Positions 18,448 to 27,581 of a stretch of DNA of 64,000 nucleotides are shown piece by piece. Within the stretch, counting starts at the first letter, position 1, and every line of letters begins with the position of its first letter. Made by a program: the position numbers and the translations under genes. This DNA is from Hartmannibacter diazotrophicus (GTDB lineage Bacteria > Pseudomonadota > Alphaproteobacteria > Rhizobiales > Pleomorphomonadaceae): NCBI RefSeq assembly GCF_900231165.1, contig NZ_LT960614.1, forward strand, positions 3,783,501 to 3,847,500. The letters run 5' to 3'. Below the pieces are notes generated by a model that was given only the letters and a program-made list of their open reading frames with translations, had not been told where the DNA came from and made no database searches.

Positions 18448-18729
18448 ATGCAACTGTTCCACCCCGATCGCCAGCGGCGCTACCAGAATGACACGAAGAC
18501 CTATGCCATCTTCGAACTTGCCTACACCAGCGTCGATCTTGCCGCTGCGATCCTGTTCATCGTGGGCTCGGTGATGTTCTTCTATCAGGCGTATCAGACA
18601 CCGGGCACCTGGTGCTTTCTCGTCGGCTCGATCTTCTTCGCGATGAAGCCGACCTTGCGCATCACCCGCGAGTTTTTCTACCTGCACGACGGCGATTACG
18701 ACGACCTCGCCAGGCGGCTCAAGGAATAG
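18448..18729 (+). CDS. YrhK-domain small membrane protein
   Basis: 93 aa. Two predicted TM helices (about residues 28-47 and 54-68) and the YrhK pattern YTSVDLAAAILFIVGSVMFF, TWCFLVGSIFF, KPTLRITREF. AGGAG lies 6 nt before the ATG. Function unknown. It sits between the midA-like gene and pgeF, which are usually adjacent. Confidence 0.8.
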   Translation: MQLFHPDRQRRYQNDTKTYAIFELAYTSVDLAAAILFIVGSVMFFYQAYQTPGTWCFLVGSIFFAMKPTLRITREFFYLHDGDYDDLARRLKE

Positions 18730-18902
18730 ACCGTGGGCGGTACTGCGCAGCGGGTCCGAAGCCCTGAGCCTCCGGCCCGGCACTCGCGAAAGGCAGGCAC
18801 CGGGCGTTCGGAAATCTTTTCGCCGCGCTCCTGCCGCTGCCCTTTGACAGGCCGTACATTCCCCGCCAACATCCGCCCGACTTTTCGCCAGGGTGATTTG
18901 CA

Positions 18903-19673
18903 ATGATCGTGCAGTCTGAAGAGCTTGCCGCCCTGCCGGGCATCCGGCACGGCTTCTTCACGCGGCAGGGCGGGGTTTCCGACGGCATCTACGGCTCGCT
19001 GAATACGGGGCTCGGCTCAAGCGATGAGCGAGAGAAGGTCGTAGAGAATCGCGCCCGCATCGCTCGGGAACTCGGGGTCGAGCCGCAAAAACTCGTCTCG
19101 GCTTACCAGATTCACAGCCCCGACTGCCTCGTGGTGACGACGCCCTGGAGCCCCGAGGACAACCCGAAGGCCGACGCGCTGGTGACGAAGACGCCCGGCA
19201 TCGCCGTCGGCGCCTCCTCGGCCGACTGCGGCCCGATCCTTTTTGCCGATCCCAAGGCCCGCGTCGTCGGCGCCGCCCATTCGGGCTGGAAAGGCGCTTT
19301 CACCGGCGTTCTGGAATCGGCTGTTGAAACCATGGAAACCGAAGGGGCCGACCGCGCCGCCATCGTCGCCGTCATCGGCCCGATGATTTCGGCGGCGGCC
19401 TATGAGGTCGGACCGGAGTTCGTCGCCCGCTTCGAGGAGCAGGATGCGGACAACGGCCGCTTCTTTTCTCCCTCCGAGCGGCCCGGTCATGCGATGTTCG
19501 ACCTGCCGGGCTATATCGAGATGCGCCTTGCCCGCGCGAGCGTCGGCACCGTCGTCAACCTCAGGCTCTGCACCTATTCCGATCCCGCGCGCTTCTATTC
19601 CTATCGCCGCATGACCCATCGCGGCGAGGCGGACTATGGCCGGCACCTGTCGGCCATTGCTCTCGTCGACTGA
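18903..19673 (+). CDS. pgeF: Peptidoglycan editing factor / laccase-domain protein
   Basis: 256 aa. YfiH family: HGFFTRQGGVSDGIYGSLN, QIHSPDC, ADCGPIL, AAHSGWKGAF, and the C-terminal CTYSDPARFYSYRR. The conserved His/Cys set for zinc binding is visible. E. coli PgeF removes mis-incorporated residues from peptidoglycan precursors; purine-nucleoside phosphorylase activity is also known in the family. Cytoplasmic. Last common gene of the lgt cluster. Confidence 0.92.
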   Translation: MIVQSEELAALPGIRHGFFTRQGGVSDGIYGSLNTGLGSSDEREKVVENRARIARELGVEPQKLVSAYQIHSPDCLVVTTPWSPEDNPKADALVTKTPGIAVGASSADCGPILFADPKARVVGAAHSGWKGAFTGVLESAVETMETEGADRAAIVAVIGPMISAAAYEVGPEFVARFEEQDADNGRFFSPSERPGHAMFDLPGYIEMRLARASVGTVVNLRLCTYSDPARFYSYRRMTHRGEADYGRHLSAIALVD

Positions 19674-19686
19674 CCGGATTGACACC

Positions 19687-20838
19687 ATGGCCCTTCACTT
19701 CGACCGCTCCGAGTTCGAGGCCCGCCAGGAGGCACTCGCAACCGCGATGGCCGACCGCAAGATCGACGCCATGCTGCTCTTCGCGCAGGAGAGCATGTAC
19801 TGGCTGACCGGCTACGACACCTTCGGCTTCTGCTTCTTCCAGTGTCTCGTCTTCACCAAGGACAAATCCCTCGTCCTCCTGACCCGCGCGCCGGACCTGC
19901 GGCAGGCGAGGCAGACCTCGATCATCGACGACATTCGCCTGTGGATCGACCGCGGCGAGGCGAGCCCGGTCGGACAGCTCAAGGATCTCCTCGACGGCCT
20001 CGATCTCCTCGGCGCCCGGCTCGGCATCGAATACGACACCCATGGCCTGACCGCGAAGAACGGACGTGCCGTCGACGACGCGCTGAAGACCTTCGCGGAC
20101 CTTGAGGACGCCTCGGACATCGTTCCCTCGCTGCGCGTCATAAAGTCGCCGGCCGAGATCGCCTTTGCCCGCGAGGCCGGACGGCTCGCCGATCTCGCCT
20201 TCACCGCCGGCATGGCCGAAATCGGCCCCGGTGCCGACGAAGGGCACATCCTCGCCGCCATGCAGGGCGCCGTCTTCGAGGCCGGCGGCGACTATCCCGG
20301 CAACGAATTCATCATCGGGTCCGCCGAGGACGCACTGCTCTGCCGCAGCAAGGCCGGCCGGCGCAAGCTCGATGCGCAGGACCAGCTGACCCTCGAATTC
20401 GCCGGGACATGGCGCCATTATCATGCGGCCCTGATGCGCACCGTCATCATCGGCAAGCCGACGGAGCGCCATCTGGAACTCCATGCCGCCGCCCGCGAGG
20501 CGCTGGAGGCGGTGGAGGAGATCCTGCAGCCCGGCAACGACTTCGGCGACGTCTTCGAGGCGCATGCGAGGGTGATGGACGAGCACGGCCTGATGCAGCA
20601 CCGGTTCAACGCCTGCGGCTATTCGCTCGGCGCCCGCTTTGCGCCGAGCTGGATGGACTGGCCGATGTTCTATCGCGGCAACAAGGCGCCGATCCGCCCG
20701 TCCATGACCCTCTTCGCCCACATGATTCTCGCCGATTCCGCGACCGGAACGGCGATGACCCTCGGGCGCACCTATCTGACGACGGAAGGCGCGCCGGAGC
20801 CACTTTCTGCTCTTTCTCTGGATTTGCCGGTGGTCTGA
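19687..20838 (+). CDS. M24 (creatinase/Xaa-Pro dipeptidase fold) protein, metal site apparently missing
   Basis: 383 aa. N-terminal creatinase domain (about residues 1-140) and pita-bread M24 domain (about 150-383). Aligning by eye, the usual metal ligands are replaced: LTLEFAGTWRHYHAALMRT lacks the two Asp, CGYSLG replaces GHGIG, and neither Glu of the C-terminal motifs is evident. This resembles metal-free creatinase rather than a dinuclear aminopeptidase. The ATG at 19687 lies 13 bp after pgeF, so it is probably in the same operon. Substrate unknown. Confidence 0.85.
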   Translation: MALHFDRSEFEARQEALATAMADRKIDAMLLFAQESMYWLTGYDTFGFCFFQCLVFTKDKSLVLLTRAPDLRQARQTSIIDDIRLWIDRGEASPVGQLKDLLDGLDLLGARLGIEYDTHGLTAKNGRAVDDALKTFADLEDASDIVPSLRVIKSPAEIAFAREAGRLADLAFTAGMAEIGPGADEGHILAAMQGAVFEAGGDYPGNEFIIGSAEDALLCRSKAGRRKLDAQDQLTLEFAGTWRHYHAALMRTVIIGKPTERHLELHAAAREALEAVEEILQPGNDFGDVFEAHARVMDEHGLMQHRFNACGYSLGARFAPSWMDWPMFYRGNKAPIRPSMTLFAHMILADSATGTAMTLGRTYLTTEGAPEPLSALSLDLPVV

Positions 20839-20924
20839 GGCCCCCGGCGCTTGGACAGAGCCGCGAATGTGTCTATGAGAATGCGCAAGACGCATCAGGA
20901 AAGCCCGGAGCAAGGACAGCATTG

Positions 20925-21536
20925 ATGACGCAAGGACGGCCGACGCCCGCATCGCCCACCCGACGCCAGCTCTTGACCTCGCTCGGCTTCGCCGCATCCG
21001 CCGGCTTCCTCGCGGGCTGCCAGACCCGCAAGCCCGCCTCGGCCTCCAACGCCGGCAGCGCGGCGGGGGCGACGATCCCTGCTCCGCCGACGGCGACCCA
21101 GCCGCAGGCCGCACCCGTGCAGGGCACGCAGGCGACGTTCCGCTTCGACCCGCTGATCGGCGTGCCGGCCGACAAGGCCGACCGCCTTGCCGCCGCCATC
21201 GGCGAAAAGGCCCGTGCCCGCGGCCTGCCGCTCGTGCGCCGCAACGATCCGACCGCCACCTATCGCGTGCTCGGCTCGCTTTCGGCCGTCGGCGACAACC
21301 AGGGCACCACCGTCTCCTATGTCTGGGACGTGCTCGACACCAGCAACCGCCGCCTGCGCCGCATCTCCGGTTTCGAGCTTTCCGGCGATGCCTCGGGCGA
21401 TCCGTGGTCCGGCGTCACCACCACCACGATCGACGCCATCGCCGCCCGCACCGTCGAGGCGCTTGCCGCCTGGATCAATCTTCAGGCGCCGGCGACGACC
21501 GTCCAGCTCGATCCGAGTGCCGGCCAGCAAATCTGA
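20925..21536 (+). CDS. Putative lipoprotein of unknown function
   Basis: 203 aa. N-terminal signal with twin Arg (RRQLLTSLGFAASAGFLAGC) ending in lipobox LAGC, so the mature protein would start at Cys and be lipidated by Lgt, whose gene lies 4 kb upstream. A Pro/Ala linker leads into a mixed domain (about residues 65-190, FRFDPLIGVPADKADRLAAAIG...). I do not recognise the domain. AAGGA about 9 nt before the ATG. Confidence 0.8.
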   Translation: MTQGRPTPASPTRRQLLTSLGFAASAGFLAGCQTRKPASASNAGSAAGATIPAPPTATQPQAAPVQGTQATFRFDPLIGVPADKADRLAAAIGEKARARGLPLVRRNDPTATYRVLGSLSAVGDNQGTTVSYVWDVLDTSNRRLRRISGFELSGDASGDPWSGVTTTTIDAIAARTVEALAAWINLQAPATTVQLDPSAGQQI

Positions 21537-21740
21537 CCGCCCATCCGAACTTTACCGAGCCGGTTCAGTATAACGGGTGGAAGATATTTACAGGGCCGCG
21601 GACTGGCTGATAAAAGGCGCCGCAATTGACTGGGGGCTCTGGACAACTGCAAGAGCGGCCCGGCACCCGCCGGACCCTGACGTCGCCTTGATCATGCGCC
21701 GCTCCATGGACAAAAAGTGATTTCACGAGGATAGAAGCGC

Positions 21741-22673
21741 ATGAAGCTCGTTTCCGGCAATTCCAACCGCGCCCTGGCCGAACAGATTGCCGATTACCTT
21801 GACTCCGACCTGACCCGCTGCACCGTCCGCCGGTTCGCCGATCAGGAAATCTTCGTCGAAATCCAGGAAAATGTCCGCGGCGCCGACGTCTTCGTCATCC
21901 AGTCGACGAGCTTTCCGGCCAACGACAACCTGATGGAGCTGCTGATCCTCGTCGATGCGCTGCGCCGCTCCTCCGCCCGCCGCATCACGGCGGTGCTGCC
22001 CTACTTCGGATATGCCCGTCAGGACCGCCGCGCCGCCGGCCGCACGCCGATCTCGGCCAAGCTCGTCGCCAACCTGATCACCCATGCCGGCGTCGACCGC
22101 GTCCTGACGCTGGACCTTCACGCCGGCCAAATCCAGGGCTTCTTCGACATCCCGACCGACAACCTCTATGCCGCGCCGGTGCTGACCCGTGACATCAAGG
22201 AGCGCTACAAGCTTGACAACACGGTGATCGTCTCGCCGGACGTCGGCGGCGTCGTGCGCGCCCGCGCCATCGCCAAGCGCATCGATTCGCCGCTCGCCAT
22301 CGTCGACAAGCGCCGCGAGCGCCCGGGCGAGTCGGAGGTCATGAACATCATCGGCTCGGTCGAGGGACGCGACTGCATCCTCGTCGACGACATCGTCGAT
22401 TCGGGCGGCACGCTCTGCAACGCCGCCGAGGCCCTGCTCGACAAGGGCGCGACCTCGGTGACGGCCTACATCACCCATGGCGTGCTGTCCGGCGGCGCCG
22501 TCGCCCGCATCTCCTCGTCGAAGCTCAAGGAACTGGTGATCACCAACTCCATCGAGCCGACGACGGCGATCAACGACGCCCACAATATCCGCGCCATCTC
22601 TGTCGCCCCGCTGATCGGCGAGGCCATCAACCGGACCTTCAACGAGCAGTCGGTGTCGAGCCTCTTCGACTGA
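21741..22673 (+). CDS. prs: Ribose-phosphate pyrophosphokinase
   Basis: 310 aa. Makes PRPP from ribose 5-phosphate and ATP for purine, pyrimidine, His, Trp and NAD synthesis. Hallmarks: [44 protein letters not shown] and the PRPP-binding loop [19 protein letters not shown] about 13 nt before the ATG. It has its own terminator and a 200-bp leader region. Cytoplasmic, hexamer-forming family. Confidence 0.97.
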   Translation: MKLVSGNSNRALAEQIADYLDSDLTRCTVRRFADQEIFVEIQENVRGADVFVIQSTSFPANDNLMELLILVDALRRSSARRITAVLPYFGYARQDRRAAGRTPISAKLVANLITHAGVDRVLTLDLHAGQIQGFFDIPTDNLYAAPVLTRDIKERYKLDNTVIVSPDVGGVVRARAIAKRIDSPLAIVDKRRERPGESEVMNIIGSVEGRDCILVDDIVDSGGTLCNAAEALLDKGATSVTAYITHGVLSGGAVARISSSKLKELVITNSIEPTTAINDAHNIRAISVAPLIGEAINRTFNEQSVSSLFD

Positions 22674-22691
22674 TCGCCGTCCCAAGTCAGC

Positions 22692-22725
22692 AAAAAAGGC
22701 CCAGACATCGCTCCGGGCCTTTTTC
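22692..22725. terminator. Bidirectional terminator prs / MFS
   Basis: AAAAAA, GGCCC (22699-22703), 11-nt loop, GGGCC (22715-22719), TTTTTC. It separates convergent prs and the MFS transporter gene. Confidence 0.75.
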
Positions 22726-22744
22726 TTAGTTGCGGCATTGCGTC

Positions 22745-23959
22745 TCAGTCGCCGCGCCCTTCCGTGAGGAAATAGACGAGCGCCAGGACAGGCAGCGCCA
22801 GCCCGAGCATCGAGGCCGTCATCCAGCCTCCGGTGGCATAGGCCCAGGCCCCGACGGCCGATCCGATGGCGCCGCCGGTGAAGAAGGTCGCCATGTAGAT
22901 CCCGTTGAGACGCGCCCGAAGATGCGCGCCGAGCGAATAGATCGCCCGCTGGCCGATGACCAGCGTCGTCGTGACGCCGAAGTCGAGCAGGATGGCCGCG
23001 AAGGTGAGAAGGCCGAGCGCCAGCGCTGAACCTTCCTCGGCGAAATGGCTGATGAGGAAGGAGACTGCGACGGACAACAGGCCCATGGCGGTGGCCGGCC
23101 GCCCCAGATCCCGGTCGGCAAGCCGCCCGGCGATCGGCGAGGCGATGGCACCCGCGACACCCGCAAGCGCGAAAAGCGCGATCCCGGCCTGCGTCAGGCC
23201 GTAGGCGGGCCCGGCGAGATAAAGCGGCGTCACCGTCCAGAACAGGCTGAAGGCGGCGAACTGGAAGGCCTGGTAGCCGGCCCGGCGGCGCAGCACCGGA
23301 TGCGTCCGCACCAGCGTTCCCATGGAGCCGAGGAGGCGGGCATAGCTGAGGCGCGTTTCCGGATGACGGTCCGGCAACGTGCGGGCAAGCACCGTGGCAA
23401 GGCCGATCATCGCGGCGGCGGAGACGAAGAAGACCACATGCCAGGACGAGACCCGCGCGATGAAGCTCGCCGCGGGCCGGGCCAGCATGATGCCGATCAT
23501 CAGGCCGCTCATGACGTTGCCGACGACGCGGCCACGCGACGCTTCAGGTGCCAGATGCGCCGCGAAGGGCACAATCATCTGCACCGCGACCGAACTCATG
23601 CCGATGGCGAGCGAGGCCGCAAGAAATGGCCCCGGCGAGCTCGACAGTCCGGCCGCCACCAGCGAAAGCGTCACGATGCCGATCATGGTGAGGATCAGCC
23701 GGCGGTTTTCCAGGAGGTCGGCCAGCGGCACGACCAGCAGCAACCCGACACCGTAGCCGATCTGGCCCAGCGTCACGATGAGGCCCGTCGCCTCGACGGG
23801 GAGCCCGATGGACTCCGCGATCGGACCGGCGAGCGGCTGCGAATAGTAGAGATTGGCGGCGATCAGGCCGCAGGCGGCGGCCATGACGAAGGACGCGAGA
23901 GCCGAAATGCCTTCCTCACGGGACGGAGCGATGGGCTCCGCCGCTGCATTTGATGTCAT
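22745..23959 (-). CDS. MFS transporter (DHA1-like drug/metabolite efflux)
   Basis: 404 aa, 12 predicted TM helices. The cytoplasmic loop 2-3 motif VPLADLLENRRL is the MFS motif-A region, repeated in the second half as IAGRLADRDLGRP. The TetR gene immediately upstream on the same strand, with an operator palindrome before it, argues for an inducible exporter. Substrate not readable from sequence. Confidence 0.88.
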   Translation of the reverse strand: MTSNAAAEPIAPSREEGISALASFVMAAACGLIAANLYYSQPLAGPIAESIGLPVEATGLIVTLGQIGYGVGLLLVVPLADLLENRRLILTMIGIVTLSLVAAGLSSSPGPFLAASLAIGMSSVAVQMIVPFAAHLAPEASRGRVVGNVMSGLMIGIMLARPAASFIARVSSWHVVFFVSAAAMIGLATVLARTLPDRHPETRLSYARLLGSMGTLVRTHPVLRRRAGYQAFQFAAFSLFWTVTPLYLAGPAYGLTQAGIALFALAGVAGAIASPIAGRLADRDLGRPATAMGLLSVAVSFLISHFAEEGSALALGLLTFAAILLDFGVTTTLVIGQRAIYSLGAHLRARLNGIYMATFFTGGAIGSAVGAWAYATGGWMTASMLGLALPVLALVYFLTEGRGD

Positions 23960-24027
23960 GGGATGCTCCAGGGAGGCGGCCGGGACGCCGCCAGATAATC
24001 GTGAACGAAATGGATGACGTTTCTCGT

Positions 24028-24651
24028 TCAGTCGAGAAGGCGCATGGCGGTCTCTACAACCGCTTCGGCGTCAGTGTCTTGAAGGCCCGTCTTGCCGAGA
24101 ACGCGAAGGCCCTGTCCAAGACTGAGAAGCGTGCGCGCGACCGGCTCCGGATCGATGGCGGGCGAGATGGACCCATCGCCCTGCCCCTCGCGGATCAGAT
24201 CGGCGAGGAAGGAAAGATTGCGCAGAAGGGCCGAGGCCACCGTCCGCGCCGCCTCTTCGTTGAGCAGGGCAAGTTCCGTCGCGCCGGCAACCACGAGACA
24301 GCCGCGCCGCCCGCTTTCGCCGACGGACGCCTCGGCATAGTAGGAGAGCAGCCGGCGGACCTTGTCCCGCCCGGTCTTGCCCTTGCCCACGGCCGCCTGC
24401 AACACACCGTCGCGCACCGTCTTGTAGCGCTCGAAGGCGGCGAGAAAGATCGCGAGCTTGTCGGGAAACGCCTTGTAGAGGCTGCCCGAGGCAAGCCCCA
24501 TCGCGGCCTTGAGCTCGGCGATGGAGGCGCCCTGATAGCCGCGCTCGGCAAAGACCACGATCGCCCGGTCGAGCGCCGCGTCGACGTCGAATTCACGCGG
24601 CCGGCCACGAAGGCGGGCACCGGATTTCGCAAGGTCTGCAGTCAGGGACAT
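24028..24651 (-). CDS. TetR/AcrR-family repressor
   Basis: 207 aa. HTH at about residues 20-65 (ALDRAIVVFAERGYQGASI...MGLASGSLYKAFPDK); the C-terminal part resembles the group controlling small-molecule efflux. It starts 12 bp downstream of a 26-bp palindrome (24664-24689), most likely its own operator, and is followed 68 bp later by the MFS gene, so it probably represses itself and the transporter. Confidence 0.88.
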   Translation of the reverse strand: MSLTADLAKSGARLRGRPREFDVDAALDRAIVVFAERGYQGASIAELKAAMGLASGSLYKAFPDKLAIFLAAFERYKTVRDGVLQAAVGKGKTGRDKVRRLLSYYAEASVGESGRRGCLVVAGATELALLNEEAARTVASALLRNLSFLADLIREGQGDGSISPAIDPEPVARTLLSLGQGLRVLGKTGLQDTDAEAVVETAMRLLD

Positions 24652-24663
24652 GGGAGGACACAG

Positions 24664-24689
24664 AATTAGGGAACGATCGATCCCTAATT
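24664..24689. promoter_or_regulatory. TetR operator palindrome
   Basis: AATTAGGGA (24664-24672), 8-bp centre ACGATCGA, TCCCTAATT (24681-24689). The outer 9-bp arms are perfect and only one central pair mismatches. It lies directly upstream of the tetR start. Confidence 0.8.
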
Positions 24690-24935
24690 AGGAGGAGCCG
24701 GCGCCAACGTCAAGGCGCCACCCCGGCAAAGCGGTCACAATAACGGGAGGCAGCGCACCGGCACCGCGTCTTCGGCGGGCTCAATCCCGGATTTCCGCCA
24801 TTTTGCCATTGTGATCGGACCCAAGATCGCCTATAAGCCCGCCAACCCGGTTTACACCCCTGGAGGAAACTGGGCGATGTCGTTTGGAAAAACGGCATTT
24901 TTCCCGAAATTCTCTCAATTATGAGGAGACCACCG

Positions 24936-25544
24936 ATGGCTCAGACCTATGAGCTTTCTGCGTCGGTGCGCGAGCGGGTCGGCAAGGGGGCCGCGCGTGC
25001 ACTTCGTCGCGAAGGACTGATTCCGGCCGTGATCTACGGCGACAAGCAGCCGGCCCTGTCGATTGCGATCAACGCAAAGGACGCCACGCTCCGCCTGCAC
25101 GGCGGCGGCTTCCTGACCCACACCGCCCTGATCGAGGTTGGCGGCGAGAAGATCAACGTGATCGCTCGCGACTACCAGCTCGACCCGGTCAAGGACACGC
25201 TTGTCCACGTCGACTTCCTTCGCGTTTCGGCCTCATCGAAGATCACCGTCGATGTTCCGGTCCACTTCCTGAACCAGGAAACCTGCCCGGGCATCAAGCG
25301 CGGCGGCGTGCTCAACATCGTGCGCCACGAAGTCGAGATGGAAGTCTCGGCCAACGCGATCCCCGAGTTCATCGAGCTGGATCTGGCCGGCGCCGACGTT
25401 GGCGACTCGCTCCACATCTCGGCCGTGAAGCTGCCGAAGGGCGCCAAGCCGACGATCACCGACCGTGACTTCACGATCGCCACGATCGCCGCTCCCGCCG
25501 GCCTGAAGTCGGAAGAGAACAAGGCCGAGGCCGAGGCCGAGTAA
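24936..25544 (+). CDS. rplY: 50S ribosomal protein L25 (long CTC form)
   Basis: 202 aa. N-terminal L25 5S-rRNA-binding domain ([28 protein letters not shown]) and a C-terminal TL5/CTC beta domain, typical of alphaproteobacterial long L25. Acidic Ala/Glu tail. The ATG at 24936 has AGGAG 7 nt upstream. First gene of rplY-pth-ychF, a conserved translation-related cluster. Confidence 0.96.
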   Translation: MAQTYELSASVRERVGKGAARALRREGLIPAVIYGDKQPALSIAINAKDATLRLHGGGFLTHTALIEVGGEKINVIARDYQLDPVKDTLVHVDFLRVSASSKITVDVPVHFLNQETCPGIKRGGVLNIVRHEVEMEVSANAIPEFIELDLAGADVGDSLHISAVKLPKGAKPTITDRDFTIATIAAPAGLKSEENKAEAEAE

Positions 25545-25635
25545 GGCACTCGACCTTCCCCATGCCATCGTCGCCGCCGCCATTCGCGGCGGCGATTTGC
25601 TTTGTGAACCCTCCCCCAGGATCGGAGCAATCCCG

Positions 25636-26361
25636 ATGCTGCTGATCGCAGGTCTTGGAAATCCCGGCGGCAAATATGCCGGCAACCGCCACAACATCGG
25701 CTTCATGGCCGTGGACCGGTTGCACGACGCCCATGGCTTCGGCCCCTGGCGGCAGAAGTTCCAGGCGGAGATTTCCGAAGGCACGATCGCCGGTGAGCGC
25801 GTCCTTCTCATGAAGCCGCTCACCTACATGAACGAGTCGGGTCGCGCCGTCGGCGAGGCCGCGCGCTTTCACAAGATTCCGCTGAAGGAGATCATCGTCA
25901 TCCACGACGAGCTCGATCTTCCCTCCGGCAAGATGCGCGTGAAGACCGGCGGCGGCCATGGCGGCCACAACGGCCTCAAGTCGCTCGACGCCCATCTCGG
26001 CAAGGAGTATCGCCGCATTCGTCTGGGGATCGGCCATCCGGGCGACAAGGCGCTGGTCCACAACCACGTTCTCGGCGATTTCGCCAAGGCCGACCAGACA
26101 TGGCTCGGCCCGCTTCTGGACGCGATTTCCGACAACGCCGCGCTGCTGGTCAAAGGCGAGGACGAGAGCTTTGCCAGCAAGGTGCATCTGGCGACAGCAC
26201 CCGCCAAGGCGCCGAAGGCAAAGGCGAATGCCGGCGCAAAGCCCTCCGCCGCATCGATACCCTCAACCGAAACGCAGCAACCGGCGGACAAGAATTCCAT
26301 GACCTCCATTCTCCGGGGCCTTCTCGCCAACAAGCCGAAGAGCCGCAAGCCGCGGTTTTGA
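25636..26361 (+). CDS. pth: Peptidyl-tRNA hydrolase
   Basis: 241 aa. Recycles peptidyl-tRNA dropped from ribosomes. N10 in GLGNPGGKY, catalytic His19 in NRHNIGFM, and the catalytic Asp in [14 protein letters not shown] are present, as is [12 protein letters not shown]. The C-terminal ~45 residues are an Ala/Lys/Pro-rich extension beyond the usual ~190-aa core. CGGAG 9 nt before ATG 25636. Confidence 0.96.
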   Translation: MLLIAGLGNPGGKYAGNRHNIGFMAVDRLHDAHGFGPWRQKFQAEISEGTIAGERVLLMKPLTYMNESGRAVGEAARFHKIPLKEIIVIHDELDLPSGKMRVKTGGGHGGHNGLKSLDAHLGKEYRRIRLGIGHPGDKALVHNHVLGDFAKADQTWLGPLLDAISDNAALLVKGEDESFASKVHLATAPAKAPKAKANAGAKPSAASIPSTETQQPADKNSMTSILRGLLANKPKSRKPRF

Positions 26362-26465
26362 TCCGGCAATGGTTGCCTTTGCGCGGCGCGCGTCCTCTTG
26401 ACCTGCCGCCTCCCCTGCCGCAAAAAGCCGGCACATTTTCGAACCAGCAGAAAGATTGAGTTCCC

Positions 26466-27560
26466 ATGGGCTTCAAGTGCGGCATCGTCGGGCTTCCGAA
26501 CGTCGGTAAATCGACGCTCTTCAACGCGCTGACCAAGACGGCGGCGGCCCAGGCGGCGAACTACCCCTTCTGCACCATCGAGCCCAACACCGGCGACGTG
26601 GCGGTGCCCGATCCGCGCCTGTGGAAGATCGCGGGGGCGGCCAAGTCCGCCAACATCGTGCCAACGCGCCTCACCTTCGTCGACATCGCCGGCCTCGTGC
26701 GCGGCGCGTCCAAGGGCGAAGGCCTCGGCAACCAGTTTCTCGCCAACATCCGCGAATGCGACGCCATCGCCCATGTGCTGCGCTGCTTCGAGGACGGCGA
26801 CATCACCCACGTGGAAGGCCGCGTCGACCCGATCGCCGACGCCGAAACCATCGAGACCGAGCTGATGCTCGCCGATCTTGAGAGCCTGGAACGCCGCGTG
26901 TTGCCGCTGCGCAAGCGCGCGCAGGGCGGCGACAAGGAAGCCAAGGAGCAGGTCGAGCTGATGGACGGCGCGCTGGCGCTCTTGCAGGAGGGCAAGCCCG
27001 CCCGCCTCTACGACGTGCCGAAGGGCCAGGAAAAGGCCTTCGAAATGCTGAACCTGCTGTCCTCCAAGCCGATCCTCTACGTCTGCAACGTGGAAGAGGA
27101 ATCGGCGGCGACGGGCAACGCGCATTCGGCCCGCGTTTTCGAGAAGGCGAAGGCCGAAGGCGCCGAGGCCGTGGTGATCTCGGCGGCCATCGAGGCGGAA
27201 ATCGCCCAGCTGCCGGCCGAGGAACAGGCCGAATACATGGAGGCGATCGGGCTGGAGGAGCCTGGCCTCGACCGGCTGATCCGCGCCGGTTACCACCTGC
27301 TCGGTCTCATCACCTATTTCACGGCAGGTCCGAAGGAAGCCCGTGCCTGGACGATCACGCAGGGCACCAAGGCCCCGCAGGCCGCCGGCGTCATCCACAC
27401 CGACTTCGAGCGCGGCTTCATCCGCGCCCAGACGATCGCCTATGACGATTTCGTCACGCTCGGGGAAGTCGGCGCCAAGGAAGCCGGCAAGGCCCGCGAC
27501 GAAGGCAAGGAATACGTCGTCCACGACGGCGACGTGATGCTGTTCAAGTTCAACACGTAA
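26466..27560 (+). CDS. ychF: Obg-family ATPase YchF
   Basis: 364 aa. P-loop GLPNVGKST near the N terminus, DIAGLVRGASKGEGLGNQFL, and a C-terminal TGS domain (about residues 280-364, TYFTAGPKEARAWTI). YchF hydrolyses ATP rather than GTP because the NKxD motif is altered; here the corresponding site reads CNVEEES. Binds ribosomes and is redox-regulated in E. coli. Third gene after rplY and pth. Confidence 0.96.
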   Translation: MGFKCGIVGLPNVGKSTLFNALTKTAAAQAANYPFCTIEPNTGDVAVPDPRLWKIAGAAKSANIVPTRLTFVDIAGLVRGASKGEGLGNQFLANIRECDAIAHVLRCFEDGDITHVEGRVDPIADAETIETELMLADLESLERRVLPLRKRAQGGDKEAKEQVELMDGALALLQEGKPARLYDVPKGQEKAFEMLNLLSSKPILYVCNVEEESAATGNAHSARVFEKAKAEGAEAVVISAAIEAEIAQLPAEEQAEYMEAIGLEEPGLDRLIRAGYHLLGLITYFTAGPKEARAWTITQGTKAPQAAGVIHTDFERGFIRAQTIAYDDFVTLGEVGAKEAGKARDEGKEYVVHDGDVMLFKFNT

Positions 27561-27581
27561 GGAAGACGGCGGCGGGCTCCG

